Positions 8,271 through 17,387 of a DNA stretch of 64,000 nt are shown piece by piece; position 1 is the first letter of the stretch, and every line of letters starts with the position of its first letter. The position numbers and the translations under genes are program-made. The notes beneath the pieces were generated by a model. It saw only the letters and a list, made by a program, of their open reading frames with translations. It was not told the origin of the DNA and did not search any database. Location of the stretch: assembly GCF_043677095.1 (NCBI RefSeq), contig NZ_JBHLJR010000003.1, forward strand, positions 186,001-250,000, written 5' to 3'. The DNA is from Natronococcus roseus (GTDB lineage Archaea > Halobacteriota > Halobacteria > Halobacteriales > Natrialbaceae).

Positions 8271-9068
8271 TCAGGCCGTCGAGCCGGTTTCGATCTCGCC
8301 GTCGGTCGCGAGCCACTCCGTGAGGCTCCCCTCGTAGACGGAGACGTCCTCGTAGCCCAGCGCCTCGAGCACCGCGTCGGTGTGGCTGATCCGTCTGGCG
8401 GTGTTGCAGTAGAGGACGATCTCCCGATCCCGATCGATCCCGTGCTCGGCGAACAGCGCCTCGAGCTCCGCGGCGGGTTTCACCCGTCGCGTCTCGTCGT
8501 CGACGGTCCCGCGCCAGTCGAATCGAACGGCCCCTGGGAGGTGAGCCTCCGCGAACTCCTCGGGGTCGCGGGTGTCGACGAGGACGGCGTCGCCCTCGAG
8601 TGCGGTTTCGACGCCCGAACGGTCGATCAGCGGGCTATCGGCGAACGAAAAGGGTAGAGCAGTGTAGGCGGTCGGCTCGACCGACGGCGATCCGGTCTCG
8701 GTTTCGTGCTCGCGGTTCCAGGCGCTGAAGTCGCCGTCGAGCAATCGAACGTCGTCGTGGCCGTACGCCAGCGCGGTGAGCCGAAAGCGGGCCGCGAAGA
8801 CGCCGTGCGTGTCGTCGTAGGCGACGATCGTATCCTCGGGTTCGATCCCGACCTCGCCGAGCAGCTCCTCGAACGCCTCCCGCCCGGGGAGGGTACCGGG
8901 GTCGTCGGCGGTTGCGTCGCGGTAGCTGTCGAAGGGAACGCTCACGGCGCCGGGGACGTGACCGATCCCGTCGAACTCCCAGGCGTCCCGGACGTCGACG
9001 ACCGCGACGCCGGGATCCTCGAGTCGGGCCGCGAGCCAGTCGGGCGAAACGATGACGGAGTCGTCCAT
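8271..9068 (-). CDS. two-domain rhodanese (sulfurtransferase)
   Basis: A 265-residue tandem rhodanese. The N-terminal domain has Asp (YDDTHG) where the active Cys would be, so it is structural. The C-terminal domain keeps Cys221 but in the loop CNTARR rather than the CRxGxR loop of thiosulfate or mercaptopyruvate sulfurtransferases, so the substrate may differ. The start is the Met before DSVIVSPDWL, where homologues begin; the longer frame adds an unconserved stretch. It is divergent from a second rhodanese across a 271-base gap, and its stop abuts the convergent sensor kinase. Confidence 0.88.
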   Translation of the reverse strand: MDDSVIVSPDWLAARLEDPGVAVVDVRDAWEFDGIGHVPGAVSVPFDSYRDATADDPGTLPGREAFEELLGEVGIEPEDTIVAYDDTHGVFAARFRLTALAYGHDDVRLLDGDFSAWNREHETETGSPSVEPTAYTALPFSFADSPLIDRSGVETALEGDAVLVDTRDPEEFAEAHLPGAVRFDWRGTVDDETRRVKPAAELEALFAEHGIDRDREIVLYCNTARRISHTDAVLEALGYEDVSVYEGSLTEWLATDGEIETGSTA

Positions 9069-9339
9069 CAGTTCCGACCTGTCGCGGCGGGCTGGAGTAG
9101 CCACCGGTCCCGGCACGTCTCCCCGTCGTACCGAGACCGTGGCAATACTTGCAGCCCCCGTTCGGCCGAGCGACGCCACTACCGCACACGTTCCCTCGTT
9201 CGGCGCTCGAACCTCGGCTCGAGTTCACGAGGACGTTACGGTCGACCGAGATATCGGAAAGCACTGCCGAAACGGTCTAGCATCGACCGAATTGACCGGT
9301 TAGCGCGGCCCTATGTGGCTGTCGTACCACGTGTCGGAT

Positions 9340-10200
9340 ATGGCAACGAACGACTACGCGACCGACGCACTCGTCACGGCCGACTGGGTCGAGGACCGAC
9401 TCGAGGAGTTCCAGTCAGACGATCCCGGCCTCCGGCTCGTCGAGGTCGACGTCGACACGGAATCGTACGACGAGGAACACGCCCCGGGCGCGATCGGGTT
9501 CAACTGGGAGACTCAACTCCAGGACCAGACCCGACGCGACATCCTCGACAAGGACGAGTTCGAGGAACTGCTCGGCAGCCACGGTATCGGCGAGGACTCG
9601 ACCGTCGTCCTCTACGGCGACAACGCCAACTGGTTTGCCGCCTACGCCTACTGGCAGTTCAAGTACTACGGTCACGACGACGTCTACCTGCTCGACGGCG
9701 GGCGCGAGTACTGGCTCGAGAACGACTACCCCACCACCGACGAGGTCCCGTCGTTCCCCGAGGTCGACTACGAGGCCGGCGGCCCGCGCGAGACGATCCG
9801 CGCCTACCGCGACGACGTCGAGAAGGCGATCGAACGCGACGTCCCGCTCGTCGACGTCCGCTCGCCTGAGGAGTTCTCCGGGGAGATCCTCGCCCCGCCG
9901 GGTCTGCAGGAGACCGCCCAGCGCGGCGGCCACGTTCCCGGCGCGGTGAACATCTCGTGGTCCGCCGTCACGAACGAGGACGGCACCTTCAAGAGCCGCG
10001 ACGAGCTCGAGGAGCTCTACGCCGATGAGGGCATCACGGGCGAGGAGACGACCGTCGCCTACTGCCGGATCGGCGAGCGTTCGTCGGTCGCCTGGTTCGC
10101 CCTGCACGAGCTGCTGGGCTACGAGGACGCCGTCAACTACGACGGCTCCTGGACCGAGTGGGGCAACCTCGTGAACGCGCCGGTCGAGACCGGGGAGTAA
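9340..10200 (+). CDS. thiosulfate/3-mercaptopyruvate-type sulfurtransferase
   Basis: A 286-residue two-domain rhodanese. Only the C-terminal domain has the catalytic Cys242, in the loop YCRIGERSS, which is close to the CRxGxR loop of thiosulfate sulfurtransferases. The N-terminal domain has Gly-Asp (YGDNANW) at that place. It should move sulfane sulfur from thiosulfate or mercaptopyruvate to cyanide or thiol acceptors. The Met of MATNDYATD is used as start. It is probably cotranscribed with the ferritin-like gene 13 bases downstream. Confidence 0.9.
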   Translation: MATNDYATDALVTADWVEDRLEEFQSDDPGLRLVEVDVDTESYDEEHAPGAIGFNWETQLQDQTRRDILDKDEFEELLGSHGIGEDSTVVLYGDNANWFAAYAYWQFKYYGHDDVYLLDGGREYWLENDYPTTDEVPSFPEVDYEAGGPRETIRAYRDDVEKAIERDVPLVDVRSPEEFSGEILAPPGLQETAQRGGHVPGAVNISWSAVTNEDGTFKSRDELEELYADEGITGEETTVAYCRIGERSSVAWFALHELLGYEDAVNYDGSWTEWGNLVNAPVETGE

Positions 10201-10213
10201 CGGTCGGTCTCCG

Positions 10214-10843
10214 ATGACCGATACCGCGGAGTTCCTCGAGACAGTCCGTGCCGAAAACGAAACCGAACTGTCGCGGCTCGGGTCGTCGAAGTCGCTGTAC
10301 GCCGACACGGGCGGCAAGATCGACACCGAACCCGTGTTGCGGGCGACCGTCGACGCCGAGTACGCCGCCTGGAAGACCTTCGAGGCCTGGGCCGACGACG
10401 AGGCCCACGACGCCGCCCGCGAGGCCTTCGAGGCGACGGCCGCCGAGGAGCGAGCCCACTACGAGACGGTCGCCGAGAAGCTCGACGGCTACGAGCCCGA
10501 GACGGTGCCGAACCTGCACGAGTACCTGCGCGGGCTCGAGGACACCGTCGAGCGCACCGGAGCGCTCCTCGGTCGGATCCTCGCGAGTCAGCGATCGAAA
10601 GACCAGGTCGTCGGCTACTTCGTCGGCGACGCCGACCCGCAGACCGCGGGGCTGTTCCGGGAGTTCGGCGACGACCTGGACGACCAGCTCGAGCGCGCGA
10701 CCGCCCTGCTCGAGGATGTCTGTGCCGACGAAACCGACCGCGAGCGGGCCCTCGAGGCCGCGAGCGGCGCGATCGAGGCCGCCTACGAGGAGTACGTCGA
10801 CTCGCTCGAGGAACTCGGCGCGAACCCGAAACCGGTCTGCTGA
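10214..10843 (+). CDS. rubrerythrin/ferritin-like protein
   Basis: A 209-residue, mainly helical protein. Helix one contains DAEYAAWKTFE and helix two the iron-ligand motif EERAHYE (ExxH), as in ferritin-like folds. The second half is less typical and lacks a clear second ExxH, so a full di-iron site is uncertain. It starts 13 bases after the sulfurtransferase and is likely in its operon, which hints at a role in oxidative or sulfur stress, but that is inference. Confidence 0.75.
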   Translation: MTDTAEFLETVRAENETELSRLGSSKSLYADTGGKIDTEPVLRATVDAEYAAWKTFEAWADDEAHDAAREAFEATAAEERAHYETVAEKLDGYEPETVPNLHEYLRGLEDTVERTGALLGRILASQRSKDQVVGYFVGDADPQTAGLFREFGDDLDDQLERATALLEDVCADETDRERALEAASGAIEAAYEEYVDSLEELGANPKPVC

Positions 10844-10936
10844 GAGGAGAGTCCTCGAAAGTAGACCCTACCCCGGGGCGGCTCGACGACGATCGTCGGT
10901 GACGGTTCTATGCACCTCGTCGTGGATTCGGCTCGT

Positions 10937-11650
10937 ATGAGCACCGACGACGAGCACGGCGACAGCCCCCTGGATCGGGGAGACCAGGAGATCGGCGCCG
11001 AGATCGCGGCGGACCCCGAAACCCTCCTCTCGGCGCTCCCCCACTACTACCGGGGCGAAGTGACTCAGGCGAGCAGTTCGCAGGATCGGATCGATCAGAC
11101 GACGAACTGGGCGATCACGGTGCTGGCCGCCCTGCTCTCGGTGGTGTTCTCGAGCCCCGAGATGCCCGCCTACCTGCTGCTGGTCGGCATCCTCGTCCTC
11201 TCGATCTTTCTGTGGTTCGAGGTGCGTCGCTACCGGTTCTACGACATGTATCGCGCGCGGGTGCGGTTCTTCCAGGAGAACGTCTTCGCGAACGCGCTGA
11301 AACCGGTCGGCGTCGAGCACCCGCGGTGGCGCGAGGAGCTAAGCGACGACCTCCGGTATCCGACGTTCAAGGTCACCAGCTGGGAGGCACTGTCCCGGCG
11401 AATTCGACGCATCTACGCGCTCCTGTTCGTCGTCATCGGCGTCGCGTGGGTCGCGAAGGTGACGCTGTTCACCCCGGAGACGCAGTGGACCGAAGCGGCC
11501 GAGCTTCCCGGTCTCCACGGCGCGTTCGTCGCGGCGCTGCTCGGGGCGTTCTACCTCGCCGTGTTCGCCCTCGCGAACTGGCCCCACGCTCGACGAGCGA
11601 AGGGCGAGATCTACGGCGAGGAGCCGGGCGACTGGAAGAACGACGAGTAG
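10937..11650 (+). CDS. DUF2270 membrane protein
   Basis: A 237-residue protein of the haloarchaeal DUF2270 family, recognised by HYYRGEV near the start, DQTTNWAITVLAALLSVV and FEVRRYRFYD. Four transmembrane segments are visible: two between about residues 60 and 95, and two near 165-185 and 200-222. The loop between the pairs is charged. Function is unknown. The Met of MSTDDEH is preferred to one nine codons upstream because the acidic N terminus is typical of the family. Confidence 0.8.
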   Translation: MSTDDEHGDSPLDRGDQEIGAEIAADPETLLSALPHYYRGEVTQASSSQDRIDQTTNWAITVLAALLSVVFSSPEMPAYLLLVGILVLSIFLWFEVRRYRFYDMYRARVRFFQENVFANALKPVGVEHPRWREELSDDLRYPTFKVTSWEALSRRIRRIYALLFVVIGVAWVAKVTLFTPETQWTEAAELPGLHGAFVAALLGAFYLAVFALANWPHARRAKGEIYGEEPGDWKNDE

Positions 11651-11678
11651 CGTCGTTCGGACGACCCGAGAGAGCCCG

Positions 11679-12509
11679 TCAGTCGAGGCGCTCGAGCCGG
11701 GACTCGAGGTCGTACTCCGCGACGACCTCGGGGGAGAGGCCGGCGACGGCGTCGTGGAAGTTCGTCCGGTAGCTCGCCGGCCCCTCGTGGGGGAGCTCCG
11801 CGGCCCGTTCTCCGGCGATTCCGAACGCGAGCGTCCCGTCTACCGCTGCTCGGTGGGCGTCCTCGAGGGCGCCACAGAACGTCGCGAGCGTCCCGCCGAG
11901 CATGCAACCCGTGCCGACGACCTCGCTCAACCGCTCGTGGCCCGCTGCGATCCGGGTCGCGCCGTCGCCGTCCGCGACGACGTCCTCGACGCCGGAGGCG
12001 ACGACGACGGCCCCGGTCGACTCGGCGAGCGAGCGGGCCGTCTCCTCGATGGCGTCGTAGTCGCCGACCGACTCGACGCCCCTGACCTCGGCCTCGACGC
12101 CCGCGAGCGCGCTGATCTCCCCGTAGTTGCCCTTGATCGCGGCGAACTCGTACTCGGTGAGGAGTTCCTCGGCGACCGCCTCCCGCGTCGGCGTCGAGCC
12201 GACGCCCACGGGATCGAGGACGATCGGAATCCCGCGCTCGTTCGCCGTTGCCGCCGCCTCTCGCATGGCCTCGAGCTTCGACTCGGGAATCTGGCCGATA
12301 TTCAACAGAACCGCGCTCGCGAGTTCGGCCATCTCGCCGGCGTCGCCGGGTGAATCCGCCATCACGGGCAGTCCGTCCCAGTGGAGCGTGAGGTTCGCGA
12401 CGTCGTTGATCGTCACCTCGTTGGTCAGCGACTGTACCAGCGGCTCGGTCTCGGCGAGCGCCTCGAGGGAATCCGCGAGCGTCGGTCGGGTCGTGTCGGG
12501 TCTCGTCAT
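11679..12509 (-). CDS. thiM: hydroxyethylthiazole kinase
   Basis: A 276-residue enzyme phosphorylating 4-methyl-5-(2-hydroxyethyl)thiazole for thiamine salvage. It shows the ThiM signatures PLVQSLTNEVTIND near the N terminus, VLDPVGVG in the middle and the anion-hole/catalytic motif VVGTGCMLGG. Length is normal. It lies 7 bases downstream of thiE, so the two form an operon that makes and then couples the thiazole and pyrimidine phosphates. Confidence 0.96.
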   Translation of the reverse strand: MTRPDTTRPTLADSLEALAETEPLVQSLTNEVTINDVANLTLHWDGLPVMADSPGDAGEMAELASAVLLNIGQIPESKLEAMREAAATANERGIPIVLDPVGVGSTPTREAVAEELLTEYEFAAIKGNYGEISALAGVEAEVRGVESVGDYDAIEETARSLAESTGAVVVASGVEDVVADGDGATRIAAGHERLSEVVGTGCMLGGTLATFCGALEDAHRAAVDGTLAFGIAGERAAELPHEGPASYRTNFHDAVAGLSPEVVAEYDLESRLERLD

Positions 12510-12516
12510 GATGCTG

Positions 12517-13173
12517 TCACTCTCGGTGCTCGAGGTCCTTCGCGGTTTCGACCGTTTCGGCGAGGGTGGCCGTCGCGGCCGCCGGATCCTCGGCAGCGGT
12601 GATCTCGCTGATGACGGCGACCCCGACGGCTCCGGCTTCGGCGACGGGACCGGCGTTGTCGGCCGTGATACCCCCGATACCGACCACGGGAATCGAAACC
12701 GTCTCGGCGATTTCGGCGATCCGTTCGGGGCCGACACCGGTTTCGGCCTCGGGGACGTCCTTGGAGGTCGTCCCGTAGACGCTGCCGACCCCGAGGTAGT
12801 CCGCGCCGTCGGCTTCTGCCCGCTGGGCCTCCGCGACCGTCGAGGCCGAGCAGCCGACGACGGCCTCGGGGCCGAGTAGCTCGCGGGCCACCGGGACGGG
12901 AAGGTCCGACTGGCCGACGTGAACGCCGTCGGCGTCGATCGCCTCGGCGATATCGACGCGGTCGTTGACGAGCAGATCGACGCCGGCCTCGGCCGTCAGC
13001 TCGCGCAGCTCGAGGCCCAGCTCGTACCGCGAGTGCGCGCTCTCTCCCTTCTCTCGGAGCTGGACGGCGTCGACGCCGCCGTCGATCGCTGCGCGGACGA
13101 TCTCGAGGGTCGACCGACCCTCGGAGATCGACGCCTGCGTGACGAGGTACGTTCCCCAGTTCGTCGGTGCCAT
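12517..13173 (-). CDS. thiE: thiamine-phosphate synthase
   Basis: A 218-residue TIM barrel that joins HMP diphosphate and thiazole phosphate to thiamine phosphate. Diagnostic motifs are AVQLREKG, LLVNDRVDIA, DGVHVGQSDLP and GIGGITADN. It is the first gene of the thiE-thiM pair. The start is the Met of MAPTNWGTYLVT, where family members begin; the longer frame is not conserved. No thiamine riboswitch was recognised upstream. Confidence 0.96.
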   Translation of the reverse strand: MAPTNWGTYLVTQASISEGRSTLEIVRAAIDGGVDAVQLREKGESAHSRYELGLELRELTAEAGVDLLVNDRVDIAEAIDADGVHVGQSDLPVPVARELLGPEAVVGCSASTVAEAQRAEADGADYLGVGSVYGTTSKDVPEAETGVGPERIAEIAETVSIPVVGIGGITADNAGPVAEAGAVGVAVISEITAAEDPAAATATLAETVETAKDLEHRE

Positions 13174-13315
13174 AGGGAACAATGTAGGGGTACGGGTCAA
13201 AGAGCCGACGGTTCCCGCAGGCGCTGCTCGAGCGGGCACACCGACGCGTCGACCCGAGGGCGGGCTCGACGACGGAAACCTGGCACTGATTGTGATGGAC
13301 GACAACACGGGTCTC

Positions 13316-14005
13316 ATGACCCTCGAGCCCGACGCCGTCACGACCGTCACCTTCGACTCCTACAGCACGCTCGTCGACGTCGACGCCGTCGAGAGCGCCC
13401 TCGAGGCCCACGCGGCCGTCGACGACCCCGCGCCGATCTCGCGGACCTGGCGGGAGCGATCGATGCAGTATACCCTCGTCGCGAACCACGTCGACGCCTA
13501 CGAGACGTTCTACGAACTCAACCGCGACGCCCTCGAGTACGCTCTCGCGGCCCACGCCGTCGACATCGGCGAGGACGAGCGCGAGGAAATCCTGTCGGTC
13601 TACCACGACCTCGAGGTGTTCGACGACGTCCGGGGAAGCGTCGAGCGGCTGCGCTCGGCGGGCTACGACTGCTACGTCCTCTCGAACGGCAACCCGGAGA
13701 TGCTCGAGTCGATGGTCGAAGGTGCCGAGATCGGCGACCTGCTCGAGGGAACGATCAGCGCCCACGAGCTCGAGACGTTCAAGCCCGCACCCGAGCTCTA
13801 CCGCCACGCGGCGGGACGGACCGGGACCCCGATCGGAGAGATCGCCCACGTCTCGGCGCTCTGGTTCGACGTCCAGGGCGCGGTCCACGCCGGAATGCAG
13901 GGTGTCTGGCTCGACCGAAAGGGCAACCCCGAGGAGCCGTTCGGGCCCGATCCCGACGCCGTCGTGACGGGACTCGAGGAGCTAGCTGACGTCCTGGAGG
14001 GTTGA
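13316..14005 (+). CDS. type II haloacid dehalogenase-like hydrolase
   Basis: A 229-residue HAD hydrolase. Motif I is TFDSYSTLVDV (nucleophile Asp), motif II VLSNGNP, then the Lys in TFKPAPELY and motif IV in HVSALWFDVQGA. The (S)-2-haloacid dehalogenase branch is the best match, yet many such proteins act on phosphoesters. Start choice: Met at 13316 gives the family's usual short N terminus; Met at 13295 would add seven residues. Its stop abuts that of the convergent acetyltransferase. Confidence 0.85.
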   Translation: MTLEPDAVTTVTFDSYSTLVDVDAVESALEAHAAVDDPAPISRTWRERSMQYTLVANHVDAYETFYELNRDALEYALAAHAVDIGEDEREEILSVYHDLEVFDDVRGSVERLRSAGYDCYVLSNGNPEMLESMVEGAEIGDLLEGTISAHELETFKPAPELYRHAAGRTGTPIGEIAHVSALWFDVQGAVHAGMQGVWLDRKGNPEEPFGPDPDAVVTGLEELADVLEG

Positions 14006-14608
14006 CTACCCCTCCCCCTCGAGTCGCCGCTCGCCGAGCGCGACCAGCTCCTCGAAGTCGTCGTCGTCCCGGATGGACGGGAACGGTCGGATCGGCTCCG
14101 GATCGGCGGGTTTCTCCCCGATCGATCGGCGCCACCAGGCGACATCGTGCCACTCGTCCTCGACGTACCCCATCGCGGGGAACTCGACGACACGCTCGAA
14201 GCCCAGCCGCTCGTGGAAACCGACGGTTCCCGGGTTCGGCAGCGTCGTCACGACGTAGGCGTCACAGACTCCCTGGCGCTCGAGGGCGGCGAACAGCGCC
14301 TCGTACAGCGCCTCGCCGACCCCCGTTCGGCGCGCGTCCTCGGCGACGTACACCGAGAGTTCGACGACCCACTGGTAGGCCCGACGCTTGCGGAGCGGGC
14401 CGGCGTAGGCGTAGCCGACCACCTCGCCCGCTCGCTCGCAGACGAGCCAGGGGTAGGTCTCGAGCGTCGACGCGATTCGGTCGGCCATCTCCCCCTCGGT
14501 GGGGGGCGTCTCCTCGAAGGTGACGGCGGACGATTCGCAGAAGGGCGCGTAGATCTCCCGGACCGACGCCGCGTCGGACGGGACCGCGACTCGGATGCTT
14601 GCGTTCAT
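14006..14608 (-). CDS. GNAT N-acetyltransferase, phosphinothricin-type
   Basis: A 200-residue acetyl-CoA-dependent N-acetyltransferase. The N-terminal IYAPFCESSAVTFEE and the CoA-binding part VAEDARRTGVGEALY, then HERLGFERV and WHDVAWWRR, are characteristic of the phosphinothricin/methionine-sulfoximine acetyltransferase group. The real acceptor amine is unknown. A hydrophilic tail of about 35 residues follows the domain. Convergent with the HAD gene with no spacer. Confidence 0.88.
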   Translation of the reverse strand: MNASIRVAVPSDAASVREIYAPFCESSAVTFEETPPTEGEMADRIASTLETYPWLVCERAGEVVGYAYAGPLRKRRAYQWVVELSVYVAEDARRTGVGEALYEALFAALERQGVCDAYVVTTLPNPGTVGFHERLGFERVVEFPAMGYVEDEWHDVAWWRRSIGEKPADPEPIRPFPSIRDDDDFEELVALGERRLEGEG

Positions 14609-14680
14609 AGGAGTGGATTCCCCCGAACGCGAATAAGCTCACTGAAGGCGAGTCGCCGCCCGCTTCCGACGAGGAGGGAG

Positions 14681-15571
14681 TCAGCCGTCGGCCGCCAGAA
14701 ACGATCGGAGCTGCTCCCGGAGCGCCGACCGCGCGTCCGGTGCCGGGAAGTGGGATTCGTTCTCGAGCAGGACGATCCGCTCGAGGGTTCGAACCGTCGC
14801 TCGAGCCCGCGGAATCACGACCTCGGGCGGAAAGAACACGTCGTTCTCGGCGACGGCGAGCAGCGTCGGCGCGTCGAACCCCGAGAGCTCGTCGGCCGTC
14901 GCCGTCTTCGGGAACGATCGCTCGAGTTTCACCTCCTCGAAGACGGTTCCGACGAGGTCGAGCAGCGTCTCGTCGACCCCCGCCGCGGGCTCGGTGAACA
15001 TCGGCTGGACGGCGCGCTCGAGGCGCGCCCGGGACGGTCGGAGCCGGTAGGCGACCATCGGGAGCACGATCCCGAGGAGCAGCCGACGCAGGGAGCCGGT
15101 TCCGAGCCCCGACGGAACCACGAGACAGGCACGTTCGATCCGTTCGGGCGCGTGCGCGGCGGTTCGGAGGACGATCCCGCCGCCGTATGAGGGGCCGATC
15201 ATCGGCGCGCGCTCGAGGCCGAGCCCGTCGAGGAGGTCGACCACCCACGCGCCGTAGCTCTCGTCGCGCGGCGAGAGTCGGGTCTGTGCGCTGAACCCCG
15301 GATGGCCGATCGTGTCGGGCGCATAGATCCGGAACCGGTCGGCGAGCGGCAGGAACCACTCGAGGCTGATCGGGTTTACGACGTTGCCGCCGTGGAAGAC
15401 GACCAGCGGCGGGGCGTCGCTCGGTCCGGCGACGAGCACGTGGGTTTCCCCAAACCGGGTGTCGACCCACCGTCGCTCGAACGAGGTCTCGAGTTCTGCC
15501 AGAAGCACTCCGTACAGTCGCTTGATCGCGCGTTCACCGCTCGCTGACCGGTAGATGCCGTCTCGAGTCAC
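14681..15571 (-). CDS. alpha/beta hydrolase
   Basis: A 296-residue serine hydrolase. It has the oxyanion strand VVFHGGNVV, the nucleophile elbow GPSYGGG, an acid in AVAENDVFFPPE and the catalytic His in NESHFPAP. Overall it resembles bacterial carboxylesterase/lipase-type hydrolases acting on small esters; the substrate cannot be named. It stands alone between genes on both sides. Confidence 0.87.
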   Translation of the reverse strand: MTRDGIYRSASGERAIKRLYGVLLAELETSFERRWVDTRFGETHVLVAGPSDAPPLVVFHGGNVVNPISLEWFLPLADRFRIYAPDTIGHPGFSAQTRLSPRDESYGAWVVDLLDGLGLERAPMIGPSYGGGIVLRTAAHAPERIERACLVVPSGLGTGSLRRLLLGIVLPMVAYRLRPSRARLERAVQPMFTEPAAGVDETLLDLVGTVFEEVKLERSFPKTATADELSGFDAPTLLAVAENDVFFPPEVVIPRARATVRTLERIVLLENESHFPAPDARSALREQLRSFLAADG

Positions 15572-15656
15572 TACCGGACTATCACGGCCGACCTACTAAT
15601 CCGTACGCGAGCGAAAGCGAGGGGCGGACGCTGTCGGGAACGGCGGTTCGATGCCG

Positions 15657-17387
15657 TCAGTGACCCTCGTCGTGAGGGTTCGTCGACGTCCCGTAGTTCT
15701 CCGCGTGGTCCGTGTAGTCGATGAAGCGCGGCGCGTCGGGGTCGAAGGGACGCTCGAGGCTCTCGAAGGCCTTCTTCTTGTCCCAGCCCTGGAGCTTGCC
15801 GACCGCCGACTTGTCCTCTAAGTCGTGATAGTCGAGTTTCGGCTCGGTGTACTCCCAGGCTCGCACGCCCTGCTCGGTTCGGAGGATGACACTCGAGTAC
15901 TCGTCTGCCGAGCCCACCGAGCCGACGGTGACGTCGGCACAGAACCCGGTGAAGTCCGCACACTCGTCACAGCCCTTGAGGGCGGCGTCGTGGAAGTTCT
16001 CGATGTCCTCCTCGAGGATCATCTCGCCGTCGCGGCCGTAGACCATCAGCTTCCCGTGGAGGACGTCCATCTTGCCGATCTCGTCGGGCGAGATTCCGCG
16101 CTGGTCCTCGAGCTGTTCGCCCATGAGGCTGTAGTAGTTGAAGTTCTTCGTACACATCAGCGCGATCGTGTACTCGACGGCGCCGATGCCCTCGTCGTGG
16201 CCCTGGTAGTCCCAGTCGAAGTCCTGCAGCGCGCGGATACCCTCGATCTCGCAGGGCGTGCCGACCAGGGCGAGGCTCAGCTCGTCCCAGTCCTTGTCGG
16301 GAAGCTTGTGCTCCCACTGTTTCAGATCGAGGTTGCCGAGCGCGAGCGTCTGGTTGTAGACGGTACCGGCGTTCTCGATGAGCTCCTCCTCGGTGGTCGC
16401 GAGGAAGCTCTCGGCCTTCCAGTCCTCCTCCTCGCTCTCGGTCGCGATCAGGGCGCCGTCGATCTCGCCGGCCTCGAGCAGGCTTGCCAGCATCCCGGTG
16501 ACGACGCCGCCGTCCTGAGCTCCGTCGGTCCAGTCGTCGTCGACCTTCGCGGAGAACTCCGTGATCGGGTCGCCCGCACCCTTGACGTTGTCCTCGCCGC
16601 CCGTAATCTTCCACTGGCGTTCGTAGCGCAACCCGCCGCGGGGACAGAAGTCCCAGCACAGCGAACAGCCCGTACACATCTTGACGAGTTCGGGCAGGTC
16701 GTCGTCGCCGACGCCGATCGAGTCCGAGGGGCAGGCGGCGACGCAGGTGCCACACTGGATACACCGCCCCGCGTCGATGACGGCCTCGTCGAGCTCCATG
16801 AACCAGGTCTTCTCGTCGGGCGTCTCGATGTCGTTCATCTCGGAGCGAATCGAGTACGTCGGGGTGTCGAGGTCGACGCCCTCGGGGACGCCGACCCGGA
16901 CGTCGGGCTCGCCGTTGTCGACGTCCTGGCTCACGTTCTCGGAAGGTTCGGTGAACTCGAGATTGCCGAGGCTCCCCGTCTCGTCGACGTTGGAGACCCC
17001 CGCTCCGTCGGTCGCGACCGATCGACCCTCGGCGTCGGGTGCGGTCTTCTCGCCACAGGTACAGGTGTCGGGCCCACAGCCCTCGTCCGTGGCAGTCTCG
17101 ATCGCACCCTCCCGGGCGTGATCGAGCCCCTCGCGGGAGCGGGGCGCGGCGCCGCTCGTCTCCGGGACGATGACGGCGTCGTCCTCGTCCTCGGACTCCG
17201 GAACGCCGGGGAAGGCACGGTCGTCGCGGTTCGAGGACTCACTCCGTTCGTCCTCGCGGCTCGCGTGTCGCTTCTCGCTCGCGGTTTCACCGCTCGCATC
17301 ATCGGGGCCCTCACTCCGTTCGGTCCCCGCCGCTCCCGCTCGCATTTCCGAGGCCTCGCTTCGCTCGGCCTCGCCGTCAATCCCCAT
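15657..17387 (-). CDS. FrhB/FpoF-like F420-binding iron-sulfur protein
   Basis: A 576-residue protein. Residues 1-180 are low complexity and acidic, with one Cys-rich motif GCGPDTCTCG (104-112). Then come two [4Fe-4S] motifs, Cys209/212/215/219 and Cys238/241/244/248, and an FrhB domain with LVGTPCEIEG (Cys379) and CDECADFTGFCAD (Cys473/476/483). FrhB domains bind FAD and oxidise or reduce coenzyme F420, which haloarchaea make. It starts 11 bases inside the siroheme reductase gene, so the two are cotranscribed. Inference: it feeds electrons from F420H2 or ferredoxin to the reductase. The long disordered N terminus is unusual for the family; an internal start is possible. Confidence 0.88.
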   Translation of the reverse strand: MGIDGEAERSEASEMRAGAAGTERSEGPDDASGETASEKRHASREDERSESSNRDDRAFPGVPESEDEDDAVIVPETSGAAPRSREGLDHAREGAIETATDEGCGPDTCTCGEKTAPDAEGRSVATDGAGVSNVDETGSLGNLEFTEPSENVSQDVDNGEPDVRVGVPEGVDLDTPTYSIRSEMNDIETPDEKTWFMELDEAVIDAGRCIQCGTCVAACPSDSIGVGDDDLPELVKMCTGCSLCWDFCPRGGLRYERQWKITGGEDNVKGAGDPITEFSAKVDDDWTDGAQDGGVVTGMLASLLEAGEIDGALIATESEEEDWKAESFLATTEEELIENAGTVYNQTLALGNLDLKQWEHKLPDKDWDELSLALVGTPCEIEGIRALQDFDWDYQGHDEGIGAVEYTIALMCTKNFNYYSLMGEQLEDQRGISPDEIGKMDVLHGKLMVYGRDGEMILEEDIENFHDAALKGCDECADFTGFCADVTVGSVGSADEYSSVILRTEQGVRAWEYTEPKLDYHDLEDKSAVGKLQGWDKKKAFESLERPFDPDAPRFIDYTDHAENYGTSTNPHDEGH

